From positions 346,520 to 410,519 of the forward strand of contig CAVZFB010000064.1 of NCBI GenBank assembly GCA_963774345.1: 64,000 nt of DNA, in the 5' to 3' direction. Of the stretch, positions 53,146 through 61,900 are shown one piece after another. Numbering within the stretch: position 1 is the first letter of the stretch; each line of letters begins with the position of its first letter. The translations under genes and the position numbers were made by a program. The notes beneath the pieces were generated by a model that saw nothing but the letters and a program-made list of their open reading frames with translations, was not told the origin of the DNA and searched no databases. This DNA is from AP-15 sp963774345. Its GTDB lineage: Bacteria > Pseudomonadota > Alphaproteobacteria > ATCC43930 > CGMCC-115725.

Positions 53146-53910
53146 TTGCTCGATCGGCCCGACAAGCCCTCGCTGCTGCATCCGATCGGCCCCGCGCGAA
53201 AATTGACCCATGAGATCGCCGAGCGCATCGCCGGCGAGATCTTGAGCGGCAGACTCTCGCCCGGTGCCAGGCTTCCGACCGAGCAAGAAATGGTGGCGGC
53301 GATGGGGGTCAGTAGGACCGTCGTGCGCGAGGCGGTGGCGGCGTTGCGTGCGGAGGGGCTGGTGACGACCCGGCAGGGCGTGGGGGCCTTCGTTTCTGAT
53401 GATGCTGGGCGCCGGCCATTTCGGCTGGCCTTGGGCGGGTTGCCGTCGATCGCTGAGGCGCTCGATATCATGGAATTGCGACAAAGCGTCGAGGTCGAGG
53501 CCGCCGGGCTCGCAGCGGCACGGGCGCCCGCGTCGGCGCGGCGCGAGATTGCTGCGGCACTCAGCGCGATCGACCTTGCAATAGGACGCGGCGAAAGTGC
53601 CGTTGACGAGGATTTTGCGTTTCACCGCGCTATCGCGGCCGCCACCGGCAACCTGCAATTCCCGCATTTTCTCGAATATCTCGGCCATTACATCATTCCG
53701 CGCCAAAGTATCCGCGTCGCCGCCCACCGGGCCGAGGGGCAGCGCGCCTATCTCGAAATGATCCAGGGCGAACACCGCGCGATCTGCGCTGCGATTCAGA
53801 CAAGGGATGCGGCCGAGGCGAGCGAAGCTATGCGTCGCCACCTTGCCAGCAGCCGCGCGCGCTACCGACGCCTCGCCGAAGCGGCAGAAGGAATTGACAA
53901 CCGGCGGTGA
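53146..53910 (+). CDS. GntR/FadR-family transcriptional regulator
   Basis: A 254-residue regulator with an N-terminal winged helix (residues 20-85; RLPTEQEMVAAMGVSRTVVREAVAALRAEGLV) and a C-terminal FCD helical effector domain. Putative metal-ligand Asp/His residues lie in DEDFAFHRAI and GEHRAIC. It probably represses the divergent TRAP–sulfatase operon until an organic acid is bound. It starts with TTG at 53146. Its stop abuts the convergent methyltransferase gene. Confidence 0.92.
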   Translation: MLDRPDKPSLLHPIGPARKLTHEIAERIAGEILSGRLSPGARLPTEQEMVAAMGVSRTVVREAVAALRAEGLVTTRQGVGAFVSDDAGRRPFRLALGGLPSIAEALDIMELRQSVEVEAAGLAAARAPASARREIAAALSAIDLAIGRGESAVDEDFAFHRAIAAATGNLQFPHFLEYLGHYIIPRQSIRVAAHRAEGQRAYLEMIQGEHRAICAAIQTRDAAEASEAMRRHLASSRARYRRLAEAAEGIDNRR

Positions 53911-54744
53911 TCAACCGGGTTTCGTGGCGCGCAACGAAAACGCCAGCGGGAGGGTCGGATGGCCGTCGGGCAGGCGATAAAGCCGCTTGCCAGCCGGAAC
54001 CATCATCGGGAAGTGCCGCCACGGCAAGGTCTCGTGCTCGTGGAAGAAGTTGAGACGAAGCCCGCTCTCCAGCAATGCCCCGATGATGGCGCTCAGCGGG
54101 TGGCACCACTCGTAACTGCGCGGATGCGCGAGCGGGGTGAGGTCGCCGGTGTAGGTCGTCGGCTCGTCATAGACGAAGGGTGCGGCCGGTTGGGTGCGCC
54201 AGGACCCGGAGGCCACCAGCCGGCCGTCGACCTCTTCGAGCGACAAGGTTGAAGGGTGTCCCTCCGCAAGGTAGAGCCATCCACTCGGCGCGAGCAGCCC
54301 GGCGACGATCTGCGCCCAGCGACGGATGTCGGGCAGCCAGATGATCGCGCCCCAGGTGACAAAGGCGATGTCGTACGCTTCACCTTCAAGCAGTGAGGGT
54401 GCGTCGTAGACATTCCCCTCGACAAAGCGCGCGGCGACGTTGAGTTCGACTGCCAGCGCGCGGGCTGCTGCGAGCGCGGGAGCGGAGAAATCAAGCCCGG
54501 TCGCGGTAGCTCCGCGCCTGGCCAGGCGTATCGTGTCGAGGCCAAAATGGCATTGCAGATGAATAAGGCGCTTACCCGTGACCTCGCCAAGTTCGGCGTC
54601 CTCGCATCCGTAAAACAGGTCGTCGCCGGCCTTGACCCGGTCGATCGCATAGAAGCCCGAGCTGTTGCGCAGATGTATCGCGGTGCGGTCATCCCAATTC
54701 AGCCGGTTCGCCTCCATCCAGAGGCGCAGGCGGTCTTCGCTCAT
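53911..54744 (-). CDS. SAM-dependent methyltransferase
   Basis: A 277-residue class I methyltransferase: motif I region RLIHLQCHFGLDTIRLAR, then ATGLDFSAPAL, then AFVTWGAIIWLPDI and GWLYLAEGHP. It resembles small-molecule methyltransferases of the Tehb/Ubie-like group. The target is unknown. Its start ATG 54744 lies 13 bases after the stop of the crotonase-family gene, suggesting a two-gene operon. Confidence 0.85.
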   Translation of the reverse strand: MSEDRLRLWMEANRLNWDDRTAIHLRNSSGFYAIDRVKAGDDLFYGCEDAELGEVTGKRLIHLQCHFGLDTIRLARRGATATGLDFSAPALAAARALAVELNVAARFVEGNVYDAPSLLEGEAYDIAFVTWGAIIWLPDIRRWAQIVAGLLAPSGWLYLAEGHPSTLSLEEVDGRLVASGSWRTQPAAPFVYDEPTTYTGDLTPLAHPRSYEWCHPLSAIIGALLESGLRLNFFHEHETLPWRHFPMMVPAGKRLYRLPDGHPTLPLAFSLRATKPG

Positions 54745-54757
54745 TGGCTGCGGATCA

Positions 54758-55534
54758 TTATGCGCCGCTGGGCGCTTCCGGTTTTTCGATCAGCGCCAGG
54801 CTTTCCATCGCGAGGCCGTAGCCGAGAAGGTCGTGCATCTGGCGGCGCAGATATTCGGTGAAGAGAAGCCGCGTGTAGCGCAGCAGCAAGGTCGGCTTCT
54901 TGGTCAGCCCCTCGGCCAGTTCCCAGGCGCGGGCCAGCAGTTTGTCGGGCGGCAATACCTCGGCGACGAGCCCCAGCCGCAATGCCTCGGCGGCATCCAG
55001 CGTCTGCCCGGTCATCAGGAAATAGCGGCCGCGGTTCATGCCCAACAGCAACGGATAGACGATGTGCATGCCGTCCCCCGGCACCACGTCCGACATGAAA
55101 TGCGCCGAATCCTGGAACTGCGCGGTGTCGGCCGCGAGCACGATGTCGCACAGCAGCGGGATCTCGGAATGGCGCCAGGCCGGGCCGTTGATCGCGCTGA
55201 TCACCGGCACCTCGATGTTGAGCAGGTTCATCAGCAGGTGGCGGCCCTCCCAATGGATGCGATCGATGCGCTCGATCGACGGCCGGGACGGGAAGGACGA
55301 GGTTCCCGGGGTCGCGCGCGGGCCGGAGAATTCGGCGCCGGTCCCGGTCAGGATCACCACCCGGTTGTCGCGGTCGGCGCCGATGTCGTGAAACAGTTCG
55401 GGCAGTTCGCCATGCGGCAGAAAGCCCCAGCGCAAAGACTGGCCTTCGGTGTGGAGCGTGACCAGCAGGATGCCATCCCTGCGCTCCAACCGTGCGCTTT
55501 GGTACTTGTTCGCATAATCAGTTAGCGCGCTCAT
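54758..55534 (-). CDS. Crotonase-superfamily protein, 6-oxocamphor-hydrolase-like
   Basis: A 258-residue enoyl-CoA hydratase/isomerase-fold protein. The region from AWRHSEIPLLCDIVLAAD through FQDSAHFMSDVVPGDGMH to LGMNRGRYFLMTGQ resembles 6-oxocamphor hydrolase, whose His-His-Asp triad hydrolyses a cyclic beta-diketone. The equivalent His and Asp residues appear present (His in WRHSEI, His in SAHF, Asp in PGDG). The usual CoA-binding oxyanion Gly-Gly is altered. It could also be a plain enoyl-CoA hydratase. No camphor-pathway genes are adjacent. Confidence 0.72.
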   Translation of the reverse strand: MSALTDYANKYQSARLERRDGILLVTLHTEGQSLRWGFLPHGELPELFHDIGADRDNRVVILTGTGAEFSGPRATPGTSSFPSRPSIERIDRIHWEGRHLLMNLLNIEVPVISAINGPAWRHSEIPLLCDIVLAADTAQFQDSAHFMSDVVPGDGMHIVYPLLLGMNRGRYFLMTGQTLDAAEALRLGLVAEVLPPDKLLARAWELAEGLTKKPTLLLRYTRLLFTEYLRRQMHDLLGYGLAMESLALIEKPEAPSGA

Positions 55535-55724
55535 CTGCCCCTCCCGGGAGTATCGAGACGGAGCAGGCTAGCGCATCGCGGTACATCGGGGCGAGACTAG
55601 ACTGGGATTGGGTTGCACGACCGCGGCCGCCTTTTGATGCGGTTGCCGAAATGCCGACCCTGGGCTAGTGTCGAGGCCATCCCGGATCGCATATCGGCGC
55701 CTTAGTACGCCGGCGACCAGCGCG

Positions 55725-55816
<92 letters not shown>

Positions 55817-55997
55817 ATCCCCCGTTTCTGGCTGTCTCAGCCTGTCCCGTAGTCCCGCGTATTCCCTGAACTGCTGCGCATCTCGGGTTTCCCCTTGTCT
55901 CCAGACGTATCGTACTATCTCAATGAGAATGGGGGAACGAAGTGGGGAATGGCAAAACGCTTTCTCCACCCTCCCCGAACTGGAAACGGGACCGGCG

Positions 55998-57248
55998 ATG
56001 GCGCACACTGGCAAACTTTCGGCGATCGAGGTGGCAAAGGCAAGGGGGCCGGCGGTCCTGCATGATGGCGGCGGGCTTTACCTTCGCGTCTCTCCCAGCG
56101 ACTCAAAATCATGGGTATTCCGGTTCCAAATCGATGGTAAGCGCCGCGACATGGGGCTTGGCCCTTACCCCGATGTCTCGCTCGCGGAGGCACGCGGACG
56201 GGCGACAGATCACCGCAAGCAGCGCCTTGATGGGATAGATCCGCTCGACGCGAAGGAGGCCAAGCGGCAAGCGCAGCGGCTCGCCGTCGCGAAGGGCCGC
56301 ACCTTCCGCGAGTGCGCCGCCGAGTTCATCGAGAGGAACCGGGTCGGCTGGCGCAACGCGAAGCACCGGCAGCAATGGGAAAATACCCTCGCCACTTACG
56401 TCTACCCCACTTTCGGGGAATTGCCGGTTTCGGCGATTGATACCGCCCTTGTTGTTCAGGCGCTTGATCCGATTTGGGCCGAGAAGCCGGAAACCGCGAG
56501 CCGGGTGCGCGGCCGGATCGAGGCGGTGCTCGACGCCGCGACGGTGCGGGGCTTTCGGCACGGGCCGAACCCGGCAATATGGAAAGGCAATCTCGCCCAT
56601 ATCCTGCCGGCCCGCGCTAAAGTACGTAAGGTCGCCCACCATGCGGCCCTGCCCTTTGACGATATGCCGGCGTTCCTTGCCGCCCTGCGTAGCCGGAATG
56701 GCATGGCCGCACGAGCGCTCGAATTCACGATCCTTACGGTGGCGCGCACCGGCGAGGCGCTCGGCGCGCTCTGGGGCGAGATTGATCTGGCGGCCAAGAT
56801 ATGGACCGTGCCGGCGACCAAGATGAAGGGCGGTCGGGAACATCGTGTGCCGTTATCCGATGCCGCTCTCTCGGTGCTCGAAAAGGCGCGGCCGTTGGCG
56901 CTGATGACGGACGGGACGCCGGACCCGGCTGCACCGGTGTTCCCCGGCCCGCGGCGCGCATTGCCAATGTCCAACATGACCATGCTGATGCTGCTGCGGC
57001 GCATGAAGCGTGACGATCTGACGGCGCACGGCTTCCGCTCGACCTTCAGCGATTGGGCGGCCGAGCGCACTGCGTACCCGCGCGAAGTAGTCGAAATGTC
57101 GCTCGCCCATGCGATCGGGAACAAGGTAGAAGCTGCCTATCGCCGCGGCGATCTGTTCGAGAAGCGGCGCCGGCTGATGGCGGATTGGGCGCGTTTTTGC
57201 GCGGCGCCATCCGCGGGCGAGGTAGTGGAGTTGCGAGCCGGCGGATAA
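55998..57248 (+). CDS. Tyrosine recombinase integrase
   Basis: A 416-residue phage/island-type integrase. The N-terminal DUF4102-like arm-binding domain (LSAIEVAKARGPAVLHDGGGLYLRV) is followed by a core-binding domain and the catalytic domain. The catalytic residues seen are Arg in ARTGEAL, His and Arg in HGFRSTF, His in LAHAIGN and Tyr in AYRRGD. ATG 55998 is preferred; the open frame extends further upstream, but that part runs through the tRNA. It points away from the tRNA, as is usual for islands that insert in tRNA genes. Confidence 0.95.
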   Translation: MAHTGKLSAIEVAKARGPAVLHDGGGLYLRVSPSDSKSWVFRFQIDGKRRDMGLGPYPDVSLAEARGRATDHRKQRLDGIDPLDAKEAKRQAQRLAVAKGRTFRECAAEFIERNRVGWRNAKHRQQWENTLATYVYPTFGELPVSAIDTALVVQALDPIWAEKPETASRVRGRIEAVLDAATVRGFRHGPNPAIWKGNLAHILPARAKVRKVAHHAALPFDDMPAFLAALRSRNGMAARALEFTILTVARTGEALGALWGEIDLAAKIWTVPATKMKGGREHRVPLSDAALSVLEKARPLALMTDGTPDPAAPVFPGPRRALPMSNMTMLMLLRRMKRDDLTAHGFRSTFSDWAAERTAYPREVVEMSLAHAIGNKVEAAYRRGDLFEKRRRLMADWARFCAAPSAGEVVELRAGG

Positions 57249-57346
57249 GATCAGTTCGGCGACGGATAGGGTAGCTCCCAACATGGTCGGCGCGCCGCAC
57301 CGGCCTTCCGCCGCGTCGCACTTCGGAAGCGCCAGCGGAGGCGCCG

Positions 57347-58408
57347 ATGCCCTATCCATCCTGTGCAGAGCGCGAGCGTGCGCAATGGTGGACGCTGCTG
57401 GAAGCCGTCGTGCACGTCTGCGCGGCGGACGGCTGCGATCTGGATGATGCGCGCCAGCAGCTACGCAAGGCTCTCATTGATGGCGCCCTCTCGCCGCTGC
57501 GGTGGGAGGACGCGCGCCCGACACCGATGGTCGGCGACACCATGGTCCCGGTCGATACGCCGCCAGGTAGGAATCCGGATTGGGAAACCGTCGAAATCGA
57601 TTGGCAGGCCGGAACGGTACAGGACAGCTGGGGCGAGGCAGGGCTGCGCCATCGGGTGCTGCTGATTCATCGCCTGAGGCTGCAAGAACACTGGCCGGAA
57701 ATGCATCCGCTGGCGGACTGGGGCGATCCTGAGCGGTACGAGGCGCAAGGGGCACGATTGGCCCGAAAGGACCGCGAGGAAAGCGAGGCCTACGCTGCCG
57801 CCCGGAATGCCGTGTGGGAGGCGGAATGCGGGAAGCCGATCGAGCATCGCCAATGGTTCCGGTTCGGCGACCTCGCCGACGAGTTGGCGCGCGACCCGCG
57901 AACTCGTGAAGTGGATGCCGCGCTGCGCGGCCGGATCATGGAAGATCTGACTGCCCGAATTTGGCGCCAGGAATTCGATATGGCCGCGGGCGAGGTGACG
58001 ACCTTAGGCGGCGACCCGCCGTCTTTCGTGCCGCTAACGCCACTCTCGCCGCGCGCGATCCTTTCCGATCCTGATTCGACGCTGCTGCGACGCGATGCCG
58101 CCGAACGGTTTGTGCGGGCGCATCGCGAACTGCCGAATGCTGCTGCGCTGAGGGGCCGTTGGTTCAACCCCGCTGCGAGTAAACTGAAAACATCGCGAGA
58201 ACGGCAGCGACCTTCAGCCGACATCCTCAACAAATGGATGGCCGAAAACGTGAAGCACGGCGACAAGCGCGATCCGACGATAGCGGATTGTTGCGATAAG
58301 ACTGGTGCGACCGTTCGGCAGGCTAAAGCGGCATGGACGCGTCTTCCAGCTGACAGGAAGCTAAAGCGGGGGCAAAAGCCGACGGCTCCAGGTAAAATCG
58401 AACGCTGA
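57347..58408 (+). CDS. Hypothetical island protein
   Basis: A 353-residue protein of unknown function. It has many Trp and Arg residues. The N-terminal part (1-140) has several WxxLxEAV and RLQEHWPEMHPL segments. The C-terminal half is helical and basic, with IADCCDKTGATVRQAKAAW, which might be a DNA-binding helix-turn-helix. GGAGG precedes ATG 57347. It lies between the integrase and the AlpA-like regulator and is presumably a cargo or replication-accessory gene. Confidence 0.6.
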   Translation: MPYPSCAERERAQWWTLLEAVVHVCAADGCDLDDARQQLRKALIDGALSPLRWEDARPTPMVGDTMVPVDTPPGRNPDWETVEIDWQAGTVQDSWGEAGLRHRVLLIHRLRLQEHWPEMHPLADWGDPERYEAQGARLARKDREESEAYAAARNAVWEAECGKPIEHRQWFRFGDLADELARDPRTREVDAALRGRIMEDLTARIWRQEFDMAAGEVTTLGGDPPSFVPLTPLSPRAILSDPDSTLLRRDAAERFVRAHRELPNAAALRGRWFNPAASKLKTSRERQRPSADILNKWMAENVKHGDKRDPTIADCCDKTGATVRQAKAAWTRLPADRKLKRGQKPTAPGKIER

Positions 58409-58417
58409 AATCGCACA

Positions 58418-58504
58418 TGTTCGATTTCGGTGTTCGCTGTTCTATTTGGACAACGTGAAGCATAGTAGAATATCTGGGTGTTCGTCTCAAAACTAGGACG
58501 AACA
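58418..58504. promoter_or_regulatory. Operator cluster upstream of the AlpA-like gene
   Basis: Three TGTTC(G) half-sites lie at 58418, 58431 and 58438 (the last TGTTCT). An inverted pair, TGTTCGTC at 58479-58486 and GACGAACA at 58497-58504, lies directly before the start codon at 58509. The same hexamer recurs in both orientations, so this looks like a multi-site operator that can form a loop or hairpin. Confidence 0.55.
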
Positions 58505-58508
58505 TCCG

Positions 58509-58742
58509 ATGTCAGTTTCCTCGCTTGCGCTGCTCGCTGGTGCGTCTAACTCCGCGCCGGCCCGCGTACTTTACTCGCCGAAAGAAACCGAGGCAATCCT
58601 AAACGTTTCCCACGCGACCTGCTATCGGCTGATTGCCGCCGGCAAGCTCGATGCCCGGAAACTCGGCGGCAAAACGCTGATAACCGTCGAATCAATCGAG
58701 CGGCTTGTCGCTGAGTTGCCAAAGGTGGGGCCGCAGAGCTGA
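58509..58742 (+). CDS. AlpA/excisionase-type DNA-binding protein
   Basis: A 77-residue protein with a MerR-like winged helix of the excisionase group: YSPKETEAILNVSHATCYRLIAAGKLDARKLGG, then ITVESIERLVAEL. Such proteins act as recombination directionality factors or regulators for the adjacent integrase. It has no strong ribosome site, and the palindrome ends 4 bases before its ATG, so autoregulation is plausible. Confidence 0.85.
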   Translation: MSVSSLALLAGASNSAPARVLYSPKETEAILNVSHATCYRLIAAGKLDARKLGGKTLITVESIERLVAELPKVGPQS

Positions 58743-58912
58743 CGCGGAGGCGTTGCGGATCGCCTGGAAGCTCAAGCTTACGAGCGCGGCAGCATGGCCG
58801 CCCTCCACATCCGGGACCGGGGGCGAGCAGCTTGCGTTAGTCCGGCGCGCGATGGGCTCGGCTTCGTCGAGGCGGTCGCCGGGGCCTGGCGTTGGGTGGC
58901 GGGCGGTACGCC

Positions 58913-61900
58913 ATGACCGCCGATCGCATCACCATCCTGCGCTGCGAGCGCGGACGCCGCGCGACCAAGAGATGGTTTCTCGACCCCTATACCGGCAAAC
59001 CGAAGCTCGAAGGCTATGACGCCGGCATGTGGTTCGCGGCCGAGTCGGCCGAGGTTGACGGCATCGGAGAGCTGTCGGCGCTGCTGACGCGGCTGGAACG
59101 CGACCCGCCCGCGTTGGCGATCCGCGGCGAGTTGCTGCCTGGTGTCGACCCGCGCCGGGTACGGCGCACCAAGCGACGCACCGGAAAGGTCGAGCCGTAC
59201 TTCGCCGAACCCGCTGGTGGTCGCCGCTGGGTGTTGATCGATTTCGACAAGGTCCCGATCCCTGCGCATGTCGACATCGTCGACGATCCGGTCGGTGCGG
59301 TCGAGTATCTGGTCGGCCTGCTGCCCGACGAGTTCCGCGACGTTTCGTATCATTGGCAGCTCTCTTCCAGCGCCGGCATTGGCGACCTTGGTGTGCTGTC
59401 GGCGCATTTGTGGTTCTGGCTTGATCGGCCGGTCACTGAGGGCGGGCTGAAGCGTTGGGCCACGACGATCGCGGTGCCGATCGACCGCTCGCTCTTCAAC
59501 GAGGTGCAGCCCCACTTCACGGCAGCGCCGATCTTCGAGGCCGGCGTGCGCGACCCGCTGCCGCGACGGTCGGGGCTGCGGATAGGGCTCGAAGACGCCG
59601 TACAACTGGTTGTTCCGGATCCTGCGCCGCGCCGCGCACCCCCAGGTCCCACGGGTGCCAGCGAGGGACTGCGCGCCGCGGCAGGGTTCGAGGCAAAACT
59701 CGCGCTGCTCGGCAACGGAGAAGGGTTGGCTGGCTTCTACGAGCCTCTCCTGACCGCGGTGTGGGCTTATGTCCGAGAACACGGGGTTGACGGCACTGAC
59801 GGCGAGGCGCTGAAGGCCCGCCTGCGTGAGGCGATCGATGCGGCGCCAAAGCGCCCGGGCCGTGATGAGGACATCGCCCGGTACATGTCGGACAGGTTCC
59901 TCGACGACTTGATCATCGGCGCGCTCGGCAAATGGAGTCGCACCCGCTCCGAAGCTGAGGCCGACGCCTTGGCGAAGGCGATGCCTCCGCATTGGCCCAA
60001 CGCGCCACTGCCGCTGCCAGAGGCTGTGGAGCTGCTCGATCGAACGGTAGACCGCTTTCTCGACGACGCGCTCGCCGGCAACAAGCCGCGGATCGGTATA
60101 AAAGGCGCGGCAGCAATCGGGAAGACGGGGGCGGTCATTCGCGAGCTTGCCGCTCGTCCTGGCATCCGCGAAATCAGCATCGAGGTCTATGCGCCCGACC
60201 ACAAGCTGACAGCCGAATGGGCCAATCGGCTGCGCGATAAGGCGCCCGATCTGCGGGTTCAGGTCATCTACGGGCGAAGCCACGAGGACCGCCGCGGCAC
60301 GCTTTGCGCCAGGGCGTCACTCGCCGAGGACGTAGCCCGGGCCGGGATGGGAGTTTACGAGACGCTCTGCAAGCGCACGGTCGGCGACCTCAGCGGCGGG
60401 CGGTTCGAGGAGTGCCCATATTTCAGGAGGTGCACGGCGACCCGCTACCTCGCGCAGTTCCGCGACGCGGGGCCAGCGGTGCGGATCATGGCACACGCCA
60501 ATCTGCCGCTCCCCCGGGGCCCGTTTTTGCCCAAGCCTGACATAGTCATCATCGACGAGACCTTCTGGCGCGAGGCGGTCGACACTCAACGCAGCATCGG
60601 CATCGACCGCCTGACGGCGGCGCGGCCTGCCAGGCAATTCGGCCGCAGCGGGAGCGGCCCACTAAAGACCGCCTTCAACCTGGCTGGGCAGTCGACGAAA
60701 GTTCGTGACGCGCTGCTCGAAGGGCGACCGCTGCTCGCCGAGCTGCGGCAGGCCGGCCACACCGGGGAAACGCTTGCTGACATGGCTCGGGCCGAGAACG
60801 CCACCATTGACGCGCTGGACCTGTCGCCAGCGATGTCCGACGCCGAGATCCGCCGCAAGCTCGACGGTCTCAACCGGGGCGAAGTCTTCGCCCGGGCGAG
60901 GCTTTGGAAAATTCTGCGGGACGAGATCGACACCGGCCGCGAGCAAGCGCATGGCGTAGAGCTGCGGCGCAATGTCCCGATCAAAGGCGGCGAGCGGCAG
61001 GACCGGGTTTTCCTGCACCACAGGAGGCCACTGCCAAGGCTGTCCGACACAGCGGTGCTGCTACTCGATGCCGACCTGAGCCGCGAGATCGCCGGCCAGC
61101 TTGTCCCGGGGGTCGAGGTGGTCGAGATCCCGGTCGAGCGCCGCGCCGAGGTGATCCAGGTCCGCGACACGAGGTGCAGTAAGCGCCGGCTGCTGGGAGC
61201 GCTGAACGAGACCGACCAGAAGCGGGCCGCGCGGCGCGTCGCCGAGATTCGCAACCTGATAACGACCGAGGCGGCAGACGGGCGCAAGGTGCTCGTGGTG
61301 ACCTACAAGCCGGTCAGGAGGCTGCTGACAGGCGAAGACGCGGACGGTTCGCTAGCGCCTGGCGCACCGCTGAAGGATTCCCAGCTTCCGGTTGAGATCG
61401 CACATTTCGGCGGCATCCGCGGGCAAGACCGGTGGCGAGACTACGACACCGTGATCGTTGTCGGACGCCACCAGCCGCCCATACTCGAAATCGAGGCGCT
61501 TGGTCGGGCGATGTACTACGACCGGCTTGAGCCGCTCATCCTTCTGCAAATCGACCAGGACGAACGCCGGCTGCTCTGGTCGGAGAGGCGAGGTTACCGG
61601 ATGCGCGGGGGGCGCGCCGATGTCGAGGTCGAGACGCATCCCGACCCCGAGATGCAGGCGTTGCTGGAACAGCTCCGCGAGACCGAAATGGTGCAGGCCG
61701 TCGATCGGCTGCGACTGATCCACAACGACACGCCCAAGCGAGTCCTCATCGTCTCGAACCTCGTTCTCGACCTGACCGTCGACCTGCTGCGCCTGTGGCG
61801 CGAGGTGATGCCGACCAAACTGCGCTTGGTCGCGCTCTCGGCGGACGCGGTCCCGCTGTCGACGAGAGAGCTGGCCCGCTGTTTTCCGCTGGTCTGGCCG

